6,824 nt of DNA from Thermoplasmata archaeon (GTDB lineage Archaea; Thermoplasmatota; Thermoplasmata; Thermoplasmatales; Thermoplasmataceae). Position 1 is the stretch's first letter. Each line of letters opens with the position of its first letter. This document shows positions 1-5,934 of this stretch, piece by piece. The translations under genes and the position numbers were made by a program. The stretch covers positions 1-6,824 of the forward strand of contig JAJZNS010000072.1 of assembly GCA_021811635.1 (NCBI GenBank). The letters are read 5' to 3'. The notes under the pieces are model-generated. The model was not told the DNA's origin. It saw nothing but the letters and a program-made list of their open reading frames with translations, and searched no databases.

Positions 1-8
1 ATAAGCTT

Positions 9-20
9 AAAGGATAAATA
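9..20 (+). promoter_or_regulatory. Putative BRE/TATA promoter of the secretion operon
   Basis: An A-rich stretch (AAAGG, a possible BRE) runs into GATAAATA at 13-20, centred about 27 bases before the ATG at 43. This is the archaeal TATA-box distance for a transcript that starts at or very near the start codon. No good Shine-Dalgarno lies before the ATG: AGGT at 37-40 is only 2 bases away. A leaderless mRNA is therefore plausible. The same TTAAA-NN-GATAAAT arrangement recurs near 5759-5773. This is inferred from pattern only. Confidence 0.45.
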
Positions 21-42
21 CGCTGGTTGCAATGATAGGTAA

Positions 43-1596
43 ATGGCAGAGATAAATCTGAGGCGAAGGGCGAGAAGCAGAAGACCGATGGTCAAGGCTG
101 CAGAGGCAGAAAATCTCGACCTTGTGGACAGATACGAAGTCATAAAGGGATTTGGATCTGTAGAGATATTGTGGAACAGGAACACCCTGGAAAACATCTA
201 CTCAGTTGTTGAGCCCAGGCTGAACGATTATGAGAGACAGCTGATGAACATACTTCCCAAGGAAATGGAGATGGTGATCCCCAACCTGAAGAACTTCTCC
301 ACAGAGTATGTCAAGCTGGATGTGGGAAAGCTTCTTGACATATACTCAGATAATTACGAGGTAAACCTTGGCCAGGAATCCAGGGAGAAGATAAAGTACT
401 ACCTGAGCCGGGACTTCTCAGGACTTGGCGCGATTGAGGTTATTGTCAGGGATCCATACGTGGAGGACGTTTCATGCGACGGTTACAACGTCCCGATATT
501 CGTTTACCACAGGAAATACGGTTCAATTAAGACGAACGTGAGCTTCAAGACCAAGGAACAGCTCAACTCGTACGTGGTAAAGCTTGCACAGTTATGCGGC
601 AAGGAGATATCTGTAAGCGAGCCCATCCTTGATGGCGCAACTCCCCAGGGCCACAGGGTGCAGGCAATTTACGGTGAAGAGATATCCACCCGCGGCTCCA
701 CGTTCACGTTCAGGCTGTTCAGGGAAAAGCCGTTCACACCAGTAGAACTGATAAAATACGGTACTGCCAGCGCTGAAATGGTCACCTATCTATGGTATAT
801 GATAGAGTACCTTTCCTCCGCCCTGATTGCAGGCGTCCCAGCAGTGGGCAAAACTTCCACCATGAACGCCATTCTAATGTTGGTACCGCCGAACTCAAAG
901 ATTTTCAGCATAGAGGAAACAAGAGAGATCAACATTCTGCACAACAACTGGGTTGCAACCTCCACCAGGGAGGCGGAATTCGAGTCAAACCAGAACAATA
1001 CCGGCACAATGAGGATCGACATGTTTGAACTGGTGAAGATGGCAATGAGGCAGCGTCCTACTTACATTGTTGTCGGAGAAGTCAGGGGAAGGGAGGCTTC
1101 CTCACTCTTCCAGGCAATGTCCACTGGCCATACGACGTATTCAACCATCCACGCGGATTCGATGGAAGCAACGGTCAACAGGCTGGAAAGCGCACCGCTC
1201 AACATCCCGAGGATAATGATAACCTACCTGAACACGGTTATATTCAATAAATTCGTCAGGAGCGGGGATTCCGTCAGCAGGAGGATCACGGAAGTGGACG
1301 AGATGTCTGGCTTCAACACGGAAACTAACGAAGTGGTTTACAACAAAGTTTTCTCTTATGATTCCTTCAGGGGAAAGCATTCCTTCATGGGCTACAGCAA
1401 TCTTTATAAGAAGATACAGTACATAAAGGGTATTGGACCAGGCCAGTTCAGGAAGGAATTCGACGAAAGAAAGAGGCTGCTGGAGGAAATGGTCAGATCA
1501 GATCTCACCAACTACGTTGACATTCACAGGATTATCAGCACTTTTTACAAGGAACCTGAAAAGGCAATGGCCCAGGCTTCAGGAGGCACCGTGTGA
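43..1596 (+). CDS. Type IV pilus-like secretion ATPase, GspE/FlaI/TadA family (ATPase 1, variant P-loop)
   Basis: This is a 517-residue cytoplasmic motor ATPase that, in its family, forms a hexamer driving pilin assembly or secretion through a membrane platform. The N-terminus is very basic (RRRARSRR within residues 7-14). Residues about 20-120 form the N-terminal domain, and the family core starts near R123, with EDVSCD at 141-146. The Walker A is GVPAVGKT at 264-271, which keeps GxxxxGKT but lacks the usual GGTxSGKT look. The Asp box is SIEETRE at 289-295, Walker B is YIVVGEVRG at 341-349, and the His box is GH at 362-363 with H370. The arginine-bearing loop after the Asp box (HNNWVATSTR) is followed by a degenerate acidic sequence. 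An in-frame TAA at 40-42 makes ATG 43 the first possible start. The gene is followed by its probable platform partners in a coupled operon, and ATPase 2 is a clear paralog. Family assignment is secure; the exact system (Tad-like pilus, archaellum-like or secretion) is inferred. Confidence 0.93.
   Translation: MAEINLRRRARSRRPMVKAAEAENLDLVDRYEVIKGFGSVEILWNRNTLENIYSVVEPRLNDYERQLMNILPKEMEMVIPNLKNFSTEYVKLDVGKLLDIYSDNYEVNLGQESREKIKYYLSRDFSGLGAIEVIVRDPYVEDVSCDGYNVPIFVYHRKYGSIKTNVSFKTKEQLNSYVVKLAQLCGKEISVSEPILDGATPQGHRVQAIYGEEISTRGSTFTFRLFREKPFTPVELIKYGTASAEMVTYLWYMIEYLSSALIAGVPAVGKTSTMNAILMLVPPNSKIFSIEETREINILHNNWVATSTREAEFESNQNNTGTMRIDMFELVKMAMRQRPTYIVVGEVRGREASSLFQAMSTGHTTYSTIHADSMEATVNRLESAPLNIPRIMITYLNTVIFNKFVRSGDSVSRRITEVDEMSGFNTETNEVVYNKVFSYDSFRGKHSFMGYSNLYKKIQYIKGIGPGQFRKEFDERKRLLEEMVRSDLTNYVDIHRIISTFYKEPEKAMAQASGGTV
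1581..1586 (+). promoter_or_regulatory. Strong Shine-Dalgarno that fixes a GTG start
   Basis: AGGAGG lies 6 bases before GTG 1593, inside the last codons of ATPase 1. It supports the non-ATG start and the 4-base GTGA overlap (1593-1596), an arrangement typical of translational coupling. Confidence 0.75.
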
Positions 1597-3194
1597 CAGA
1601 CGAACCTGATCGGGCAAGGCTGGCGAAGAGACGCAGACCTCTCAGGCCAGTTATAAACGAACCGTCTTCCGGAACTGAACAGCCTGAATCTTCCACTCAG
1701 GAGACACAGCCTGCTCCTCAGCCTGAAGAACCTGTTTCAGCTTCCAGCGCGGTGCCATCAGATCAGGAGCAGCAACCTGCGCCCGCAATGGCTGAAGAAG
1801 AGAAAGCGATTGCAGAAGGCGGTTCAAAAGTCACAGAAGTGCAGCCTTCCACTGCTGAAACGATTGAACCTGCTGCCGCTCAGCAGGCCGGGGAGCCTGA
1901 GGTCAGCAATTCCAACGCTGCACTTGATTTTGAAAAGTTTGCCGAAGAGACCCCGGAAGTTAAGCCGGAGCCTCCCACCTATGAGGAAAAGAGGCAGAAG
2001 AGGAGCAGGAATCCTCTCACCAGGAGAATAAGCAGGGACCTGGAGCAGCAGCTTGTCGAAGCAGATAAGACCAATCAGCCAGAGAGATCAGAGCCGGTCA
2101 TCGTTACAGGGATTGTCACCAGAAAGAAATCCGGGGAGCACTCAAAGGAACTTGCCAGGAGCAGGACAAAGTCAAAGGACAGGACATCCAAGTCGAAGAA
2201 GAAGGACATATATGGCACAGAACTGGTAGAGGCTAAACCCAGGATCACCAAGATCTTCGGAAGGATCAGGGACGTTTCCAGGGTACTGGACACCCCACAG
2301 AAAACACAGTCCCTTGAAAAGACCATAAAGCCGCCGTCGCCTTTCCTGAAAATCGCGCTGATACTCTTCAGGGATTATTTCCAGGCAAGGGAGAGCAAGT
2401 ATGCAAAGCTCGAGAACTCCCTCAGGGCTTCAAAGATGCCGTATTCTAGCGTGCAGTACCTTTCTCTCGTCGTATTTGTTTCGTTGATAATATCGCTTGT
2501 CGGCGCCGTAATAATTGCATTTTTTGCCTACCTGATGGGTCCTTTCTACATACTGGCAATTGCAGGCGGCGCGATGGGAGTGATAATGTTCGTAGTAATT
2601 TTCCTATCTCTTCCCGGATCGACTTCCAAGAAGAGGAAGAAGGATATCGAATCAAAACTTCCTATGGCACTGGGCTACATTGCCACCATGGCTTCGGCTG
2701 ACATGCCGGTCGACCAGATATTGTTCGAACTGGGCGAGAGCCCTGAATACGGTGCCGTTGCAAAGGAAGCCAAGTCAATTTCACTAGGCACAAGGGTATT
2801 CGGTAAGGATATCGTAACCGCCCTTAGGGAGGGTGCCAAATATTCCCCGTCCCCGAAACTGTCGGAGTTCCTCCAGGGGATTGTTACCACGGTGACTTCC
2901 GGCGGGAATCTCAAGCAGTACTTCAAAACAAAGGCAGTGCAGTACCAGGGCGAGCTGAGCACGCTGATCAGGAGCAATGCGGAGTCGATTGGTATACTGG
3001 CTGAAAGCTATGTGACCGTTGGCGTAGCCTTCCCGCTTATGCTCATAGTGATCCTTGGGGTAGTGGCATCGCTCCAGTCAGCCTCATCGGGCATGATTGT
3101 GGTGCTGTACCTTATTGACCTCATGATTATACCCCTGATCACGGTGGCATTTGCTTTCCTCGTTTCGTCAACAATCAAGGAGATAAAGGTATGA
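1593..3194 (+). CDS. T2SSF-domain membrane platform protein (FlaJ/TadB-like) with long disordered N-terminal tail
   Basis: This 533-residue protein is probably part of the membrane platform that transmits ATPase motion to pilin assembly. Residues 1-246 have no apparent fold. Residues about 20-130 are rich in Pro, Glu, Gln, Ser and Ala; about 131-205 become basic, ending in a Lys/Arg/Ser run at 177-204. Ordered sequence begins near residue 250 (PFLKIALILF). Membrane segments are predicted by eye at about 289-314 and 318-340, followed by a KKRKK stop (346-350). The cytoplasmic T2SSF domain (KLPMALGYIATMAS and onward) covers about 352-470, and two more helices lie at about 474-494 and 501-525. 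Positive-inside reasoning puts the N-tail and the T2SSF domain in the cytoplasm. The start is GTG, backed by a strong Shine-Dalgarno; the gene overlaps both neighbours by 4 bases. The two adjacent platform genes resemble TadB/TadC-type pairs rather than the single larger archaellum FlaJ. The length of the tail is unusual. Confidence 0.88.
   Translation: MTDEPDRARLAKRRRPLRPVINEPSSGTEQPESSTQETQPAPQPEEPVSASSAVPSDQEQQPAPAMAEEEKAIAEGGSKVTEVQPSTAETIEPAAAQQAGEPEVSNSNAALDFEKFAEETPEVKPEPPTYEEKRQKRSRNPLTRRISRDLEQQLVEADKTNQPERSEPVIVTGIVTRKKSGEHSKELARSRTKSKDRTSKSKKKDIYGTELVEAKPRITKIFGRIRDVSRVLDTPQKTQSLEKTIKPPSPFLKIALILFRDYFQARESKYAKLENSLRASKMPYSSVQYLSLVVFVSLIISLVGAVIIAFFAYLMGPFYILAIAGGAMGVIMFVVIFLSLPGSTSKKRKKDIESKLPMALGYIATMASADMPVDQILFELGESPEYGAVAKEAKSISLGTRVFGKDIVTALREGAKYSPSPKLSEFLQGIVTTVTSGGNLKQYFKTKAVQYQGELSTLIRSNAESIGILAESYVTVGVAFPLMLIVILGVVASLQSASSGMIVVLYLIDLMIIPLITVAFAFLVSSTIKEIKV
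3179..3182 (+). promoter_or_regulatory. Shine-Dalgarno for second platform gene
   Basis: GGAG within AAGGAGAT sits 8 bases before ATG 3191, inside the end of the preceding gene. It supports the ATG whose bases overlap the upstream TGA as ATGA (3191-3194). Confidence 0.6.
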
Positions 3195-4018
3195 AGACAA
3201 AAATTAAGGCACTTCTGCTGTCGTATTTCGCCGCGATAGTGTTCATAGTGATCTACCTGTTTCTCTCGATCAACAATCCCAGGGTTAGTTTCAATTACCT
3301 CCTGGCTTTCTCCATATTCTTCATTCTGCTCTTCATCCCTTACGGATTCTTCGATTCGCTTGAGATGAAAAAATATTATGAGGCTGAAAGGCGGGTCCCG
3401 GATTTCCTCAGGGACCTGGCAGAATTTACCACCTTCGGTATGCCGATAGCGGAAGCTATTGTCAGGTCTTCCAGGACCGATTATGGCCCGCTGTCCAGTG
3501 AAATAAAGAGGGTAGCGGCGCTGATATCGTGGGGGATATCCGTGGAGGAAGCGCTCTCAGATTTTGGCAGGGACCTGGAATCTGAGAACATCATAAGGGC
3601 AGGCAAGATCATTGTCAAGGCAAGCGAATCCGGAAGCAACATTTCAGACGTCATGACAATGGTTTCCGATTTCAATGGGCAGATGCAGCTGCTCCGGAAC
3701 TCCAGGTTCTCCGAGATGAAGAACTACACAATGGTCATGATGATCTCCTTCGGTGTATTCCTTTTCGTGATACTGGTACTGGATATCGATTTTCTGCCCC
3801 ATCTTGGATCAGGGGGATTTTCCCTCAGCGGCGCAGGAGCTCCTACAAGTGCCAGTGCCATCGAGGAGGTGTTCAACATCGGAATGCTGGTTCAGGCAGG
3901 CGGGACGGGCATTCTGTCAGGCGTCCTGAGAGATGGCAGGATCAGTTCCGGCATCTTCCTTTCCGGGATACTGCTGGTGGTAAGCATAGCAATACTGTTA
4001 ATGATAAACGTGGTGTAA
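3191..4018 (+). CDS. T2SSF-domain membrane platform protein (FlaJ/TadC-like), second copy
   Basis: This 275-residue integral membrane protein is the second platform subunit. Helices are at about 7-27 and 34-57. A cytoplasmic T2SSF domain follows at about 58-178, opening with the basic RRVPDFLRDLAEF region (67-79), where the proline and following hydrophobics match the family start. A third helix lies at about 179-199 and a fourth at 254-275. The link between the last two helices (about 204-250) is rich in Gly, Ser and Ala. It ends in a GGTGILSGVLRDGRISSG stretch that recalls the C-terminal region of archaeal FlaJ-type proteins. There is essentially no N-terminal extension, unlike its upstream partner. 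It is coupled to the upstream gene by an ATGA overlap and lies one base before ATPase 2. The two platform proteins may form a heteromeric core; this is inferred from adjacency and shared domain layout. Confidence 0.88.
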   Translation: MKTKIKALLLSYFAAIVFIVIYLFLSINNPRVSFNYLLAFSIFFILLFIPYGFFDSLEMKKYYEAERRVPDFLRDLAEFTTFGMPIAEAIVRSSRTDYGPLSSEIKRVAALISWGISVEEALSDFGRDLESENIIRAGKIIVKASESGSNISDVMTMVSDFNGQMQLLRNSRFSEMKNYTMVMMISFGVFLFVILVLDIDFLPHLGSGGFSLSGAGAPTSASAIEEVFNIGMLVQAGGTGILSGVLRDGRISSGIFLSGILLVVSIAILLMINVV

Positions 4019-4019
4019 G

Positions 4020-5579
4020 ATGTTAAGGAGAAAACGAGGCAAGCAGGATTCCTCCGCGATGGAGATAAAGCTTTCAGAGAGTTCTGAACCGGATGATCTG
4101 TCTTTCGACGAGATAGAACCGGGTCTTGTTTACGCCAGGGTATTTGTCAACAAGACAGATCAGTCCATCAACTACCATCTCATAGAACCATACCTGGACT
4201 CTGAGATGAGAGACGCAATTGAGGAGATCAAGACCAACATCATTGACGATGTTGCTGATTCAATGAAAGCCAGCGAAAACAGGAACGCTGATTTTGAGGC
4301 GATATACAGAAAGGCGTTAGAGGAGTTGAATATAGATTTCCTGCCGCAGGAGATGACGGTGATCCACTACTACGTTCTTCGTGACGTGGTAGGATTCGGC
4401 CCGATTGACGGCCTCATGCGAGACCAGGATATTGAGGACGTTTCCTGCGATGCGCCCAACGTGCCGGTTTTCGCATTCCACAGGAGTCATGGGTTCATAC
4501 CAACGAACGTCATATTCAAGGACGAGAACGTGCTGAACACCTATGTGAAGAGGATTGTACAGGATTCTGGTAAGCACATTTCCATATCTGTGCCAATAAT
4601 TGACACAACACTGAAGGATGGATCCAGACTGCAGGCTTCACTGGGTCATTACATCACCAACAACGGCCCCGCATTCACTATCAGGAAATTCAAGGCGAAC
4701 CCGCTCAGCCCGGTGAGCCTCGTAATGGGGAATTCCGTTTCAGCCAGGATCTTCGCCTATCTCTGGACAATAACCGAATACGGCGCAAACATGATGGTCG
4801 CCGGAGGAACAGGATCGGGAAAGACCACGCTGCTGAATGCAATTCTCCTTTTCATACCGCCTCAGATGAAGGTAGTGAGCATAGAAGACACGAGGGAAAT
4901 CAACATCCCGCATGAGAACTGGATTGCCATGGTCACCAGGCCCGGCTTCGGTGAGTTCAATCCCGATACCGGAAAGCGCGGCGGGGAGATAGACATGTTT
5001 GACCTGCTGGCGGCATCCCTGAGACAGAGGCCGAACTACGTGGTCATAGGAGAGGTCAGGGGAAAAGAGGCTTTCACCGTTTTCCAGGCAATGTCTGCCG
5101 GCAGGTACGGCTTCGGAACCTTCCATGCGGAAGATCCAAAAACACTCATACACAGGCTCGAATCTCCGCCCATAAATATCCCGAGAACGCTGATAACTGC
5201 GCTTGACGTCATAATAATGCAGTCCCAGATTAGCTACAACGGGAAGCTGGTGAGGCGTGCGGTTTCAGTCTCAGAGCTCACTGGGCTTGATCCGGGCTCC
5301 AATGACATCGTGGTCAACAACATATTCAAGTGGAACCCTAACGGGGACACTTTCACTTTCAGCGGTTTCAGCTACGTCCTCAACAGGATTGCCCTGAGGA
5401 TTGGAAAGACAGAGGCGGAACTGGAAAGGGAAGTGGAGGCGAGAGAACTCATTCTCTCCAAGATGATTGAGAACAAGTTCTACACCTACAGGGATGTTAC
5501 CAGAATGCTCATCCTGTTCTACAAGGACAGGGATGCACTCCTGAAGGAGCTTAAGATTACTCCTGCTACAGTTGAATAA
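4020..5579 (+). CDS. Type IV pilus-like secretion ATPase, GspE/FlaI/TadA family (ATPase 2, canonical P-loop)
   Basis: This 519-residue cytoplasmic ATPase is collinear with ATPase 1 over nearly its whole length. Shared blocks include EDVSCD (139-144), the RQRP-Walker B block and the C-terminal DVTRM/FYKD region. Walker A is a textbook GGTGSGKT at 262-269, the Asp box is SIEDTRE at 287-293, the arginine loop HENWIAMVTRPGFG keeps the family form, and Walker B is YVVIGEVRG at 340-348. The His box is odd: the usual Gly-His is Gly-Arg (G361-R362), although H369 in FGTFHAED is retained. The N-terminus (about 1-110) is acidic, in contrast to the basic start of ATPase 1. The start ATG follows the previous stop by one base; the only upstream ribosome site is a weak GGTG at 4012-4015, so translation may depend on coupling. 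It ends the operon. It could be an alternative motor for the same platform, a partner in a mixed hexamer, or a motor for a second process such as retraction; the sequence does not decide between these. Confidence 0.94.
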   Translation: MLRRKRGKQDSSAMEIKLSESSEPDDLSFDEIEPGLVYARVFVNKTDQSINYHLIEPYLDSEMRDAIEEIKTNIIDDVADSMKASENRNADFEAIYRKALEELNIDFLPQEMTVIHYYVLRDVVGFGPIDGLMRDQDIEDVSCDAPNVPVFAFHRSHGFIPTNVIFKDENVLNTYVKRIVQDSGKHISISVPIIDTTLKDGSRLQASLGHYITNNGPAFTIRKFKANPLSPVSLVMGNSVSARIFAYLWTITEYGANMMVAGGTGSGKTTLLNAILLFIPPQMKVVSIEDTREINIPHENWIAMVTRPGFGEFNPDTGKRGGEIDMFDLLAASLRQRPNYVVIGEVRGKEAFTVFQAMSAGRYGFGTFHAEDPKTLIHRLESPPINIPRTLITALDVIIMQSQISYNGKLVRRAVSVSELTGLDPGSNDIVVNNIFKWNPNGDTFTFSGFSYVLNRIALRIGKTEAELEREVEARELILSKMIENKFYTYRDVTRMLILFYKDRDALLKELKITPATVE

Positions 5580-5737
5580 ATGCAATTGCCAAGCATATCA
5601 CAGGTTAAGCAGCATCTAAGTGAATGCTCTCAAAACTATTACAACGCACACGCTCGATAATGGAAATCTATACTTTGTTAAGAAAACGATGGGTGAGGAT
5701 AGAAACACCGTGTCCCTCTGAAGGCAAAGGGATATCA

Positions 5738-5754
5738 ATGGCAATTATTGCCAT
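5738..5754. repeat. Perfect 17-bp palindrome, putative operator
   Basis: ATGGCAAT-T-ATTGCCAT has perfect 8-bp arms around one central base and does not extend further. It ends 12 bases before the TATA-like GATAAATT at 5766. Dimeric archaeal regulators with helix-turn-helix folds (for example Lrp/AsnC types) often bind such sites, and one just upstream of BRE/TATA would suit an activator. A small RNA hairpin is also possible (6-bp stem, 5-base loop). No regulator is identified. Confidence 0.5.
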
Positions 5755-5758
5755 GCGG

Positions 5759-5773
5759 TTAAACAGATAAATT
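5759..5773 (+). promoter_or_regulatory. Putative BRE/TATA promoter for the peptidase transcript
   Basis: TTAAACAGATAAATT resembles the TTAAAGGATAAATA before the operon. With GATAAATT (5766-5773) as TATA box, transcription would start near 5793-5798, giving the peptidase mRNA a leader of roughly 135 bases. The sequence 25-30 bases before the peptidase ATG is A-rich but not TATA-like, so a leadered message seems likelier than a leaderless one. Confidence 0.35.
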
Positions 5774-5776
5774 TCA

Positions 5777-5803
5777 CAGTTTAGCGGTATTTCAGTTTAC
5801 CGG
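5777..5803 (+). repeat. Tandem 11-bp direct repeat near predicted transcription start
   Basis: CAGTTTAGCGG (5777-5787) and CAGTTTACCGG (5793-5803) match at 10 of 11 positions with a 16-base period. Each is preceded by a TTTC-like stretch. An inverted TAAAC (5760-5764) lies at the other side of the TATA-like box. The arrangement could be a pair of regulator half-sites covering the start site, but short AT-rich repeats can occur by chance. Confidence 0.3.
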
Positions 5804-5838
5804 AGCAAGAAAATCCCTTATCCGGGAAAACACATTCA

Positions 5839-5934
5839 ATGCGCAATCAGGGGGTGATCCTGCAGGGAATTCCAGACGTAACCTGTGCGAAAAGGAAAAA
5901 TCAGATGGTTCCATGCGTCACTGACGCAGTATGA
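5839..5934 (+). CDS. Possible 31-codon leader ORF coupled to the peptidase gene
   Basis: ATG 5839 opens a 31-residue frame (beginning MRNQGVILQGIPDV) that stops at TGA 5932-5934, so it overlaps the peptidase ATG as ATGA, the same junction used inside the secretion operon. The peptide has two cysteines, a basic KRK cluster and no membrane segment. There is no Shine-Dalgarno before its ATG. A strong one (GGGGGTGAT, 5850-5858) lies inside it, with only CTG or ATT codons at a suitable distance in this frame. It could be a regulatory leader peptide, a remnant, or chance. The product is not recognised. Confidence 0.22.
   Translation: MRNQGVILQGIPDVTCAKRKNQMVPCVTDAV
5850..5858 (+). promoter_or_regulatory. 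Orphan Shine-Dalgarno-like site
   Basis: GGGGGTGAT matches the ideal archaeal GGAGGTGAT at 8 of 9 positions, better than any site serving a real gene in this window, yet no ATG, GTG or TTG follows within the next 5-12 bases. The peptidase ATG is 72 bases downstream, too far for direct use. Confidence 0.3.
5914..5928. repeat. Perfect 15-bp palindrome abutting the peptidase start codon
   Basis: TGCGTCA-C-TGACGCA has perfect 7-bp arms and ends two bases before ATG 5931. It could be a repressor operator in DNA, or in mRNA a 5- to 6-bp hairpin that occludes the start codon region. It differs in sequence from the palindrome at 5738-5754, so the two would not bind the same protein. Confidence 0.45.

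Larger units (their letters stand above)
5580..5930. other. Intergenic control region between secretion operon and peptidase gene
   Basis: This is a 351-base stretch with no gene of ordinary length. It starts with a 26-codon ORF (5580-5660) whose ATG directly follows the TAA of ATPase 2. A modest hairpin pairs 5711-5717 with 5728-5734 (one G-U pair, 10-base loop). Then come a perfect palindrome, a TATA-like box, two CAGTTTA repeats, a 31-codon ORF and a second palindrome, listed separately. No run of Ts that would make a convincing archaeal terminator for the operon was found. The density of symmetrical elements is higher than expected for neutral spacer. Confidence 0.6.

Noticed and set aside
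1593..4018. The two platform genes as one FlaJ-like gene broken by a frameshift
   Set aside because: Each has a complete set of four helices plus a T2SSF domain, and the second has its own Shine-Dalgarno and an ATGA junction. Adjacent pairs are also normal in Tad-type systems.
4740..5153. Minus-strand open frame of about 137 codons opposite ATPase 2
   Set aside because: It covers the conserved Walker A to His-box region of a certain gene; the translated protein is Cys/His/Arg-rich and has no family features.
5693..5721. C/D box small RNA: GTGAGGA (C-like) and CTGA (D-like)
   Set aside because: The C-like box has a mismatch, the spacing is about 18 bases rather than the usual 12 or so, and no matching C'/D pair or closing stem is visible.
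5711..5734. Hairpin as transcription terminator of the secretion operon
   Set aside because: The 7-bp stem includes a G-U pair, the loop is 10 bases, and no T-run follows; it also lies over 130 bases past the last stop codon.
5814..5827. TCCC...GGGA hairpin as a terminator
   Set aside because: The stem is only 4 bp with no T-run on the plus strand. A T-run exists only on the minus strand, where there is no gene to terminate.
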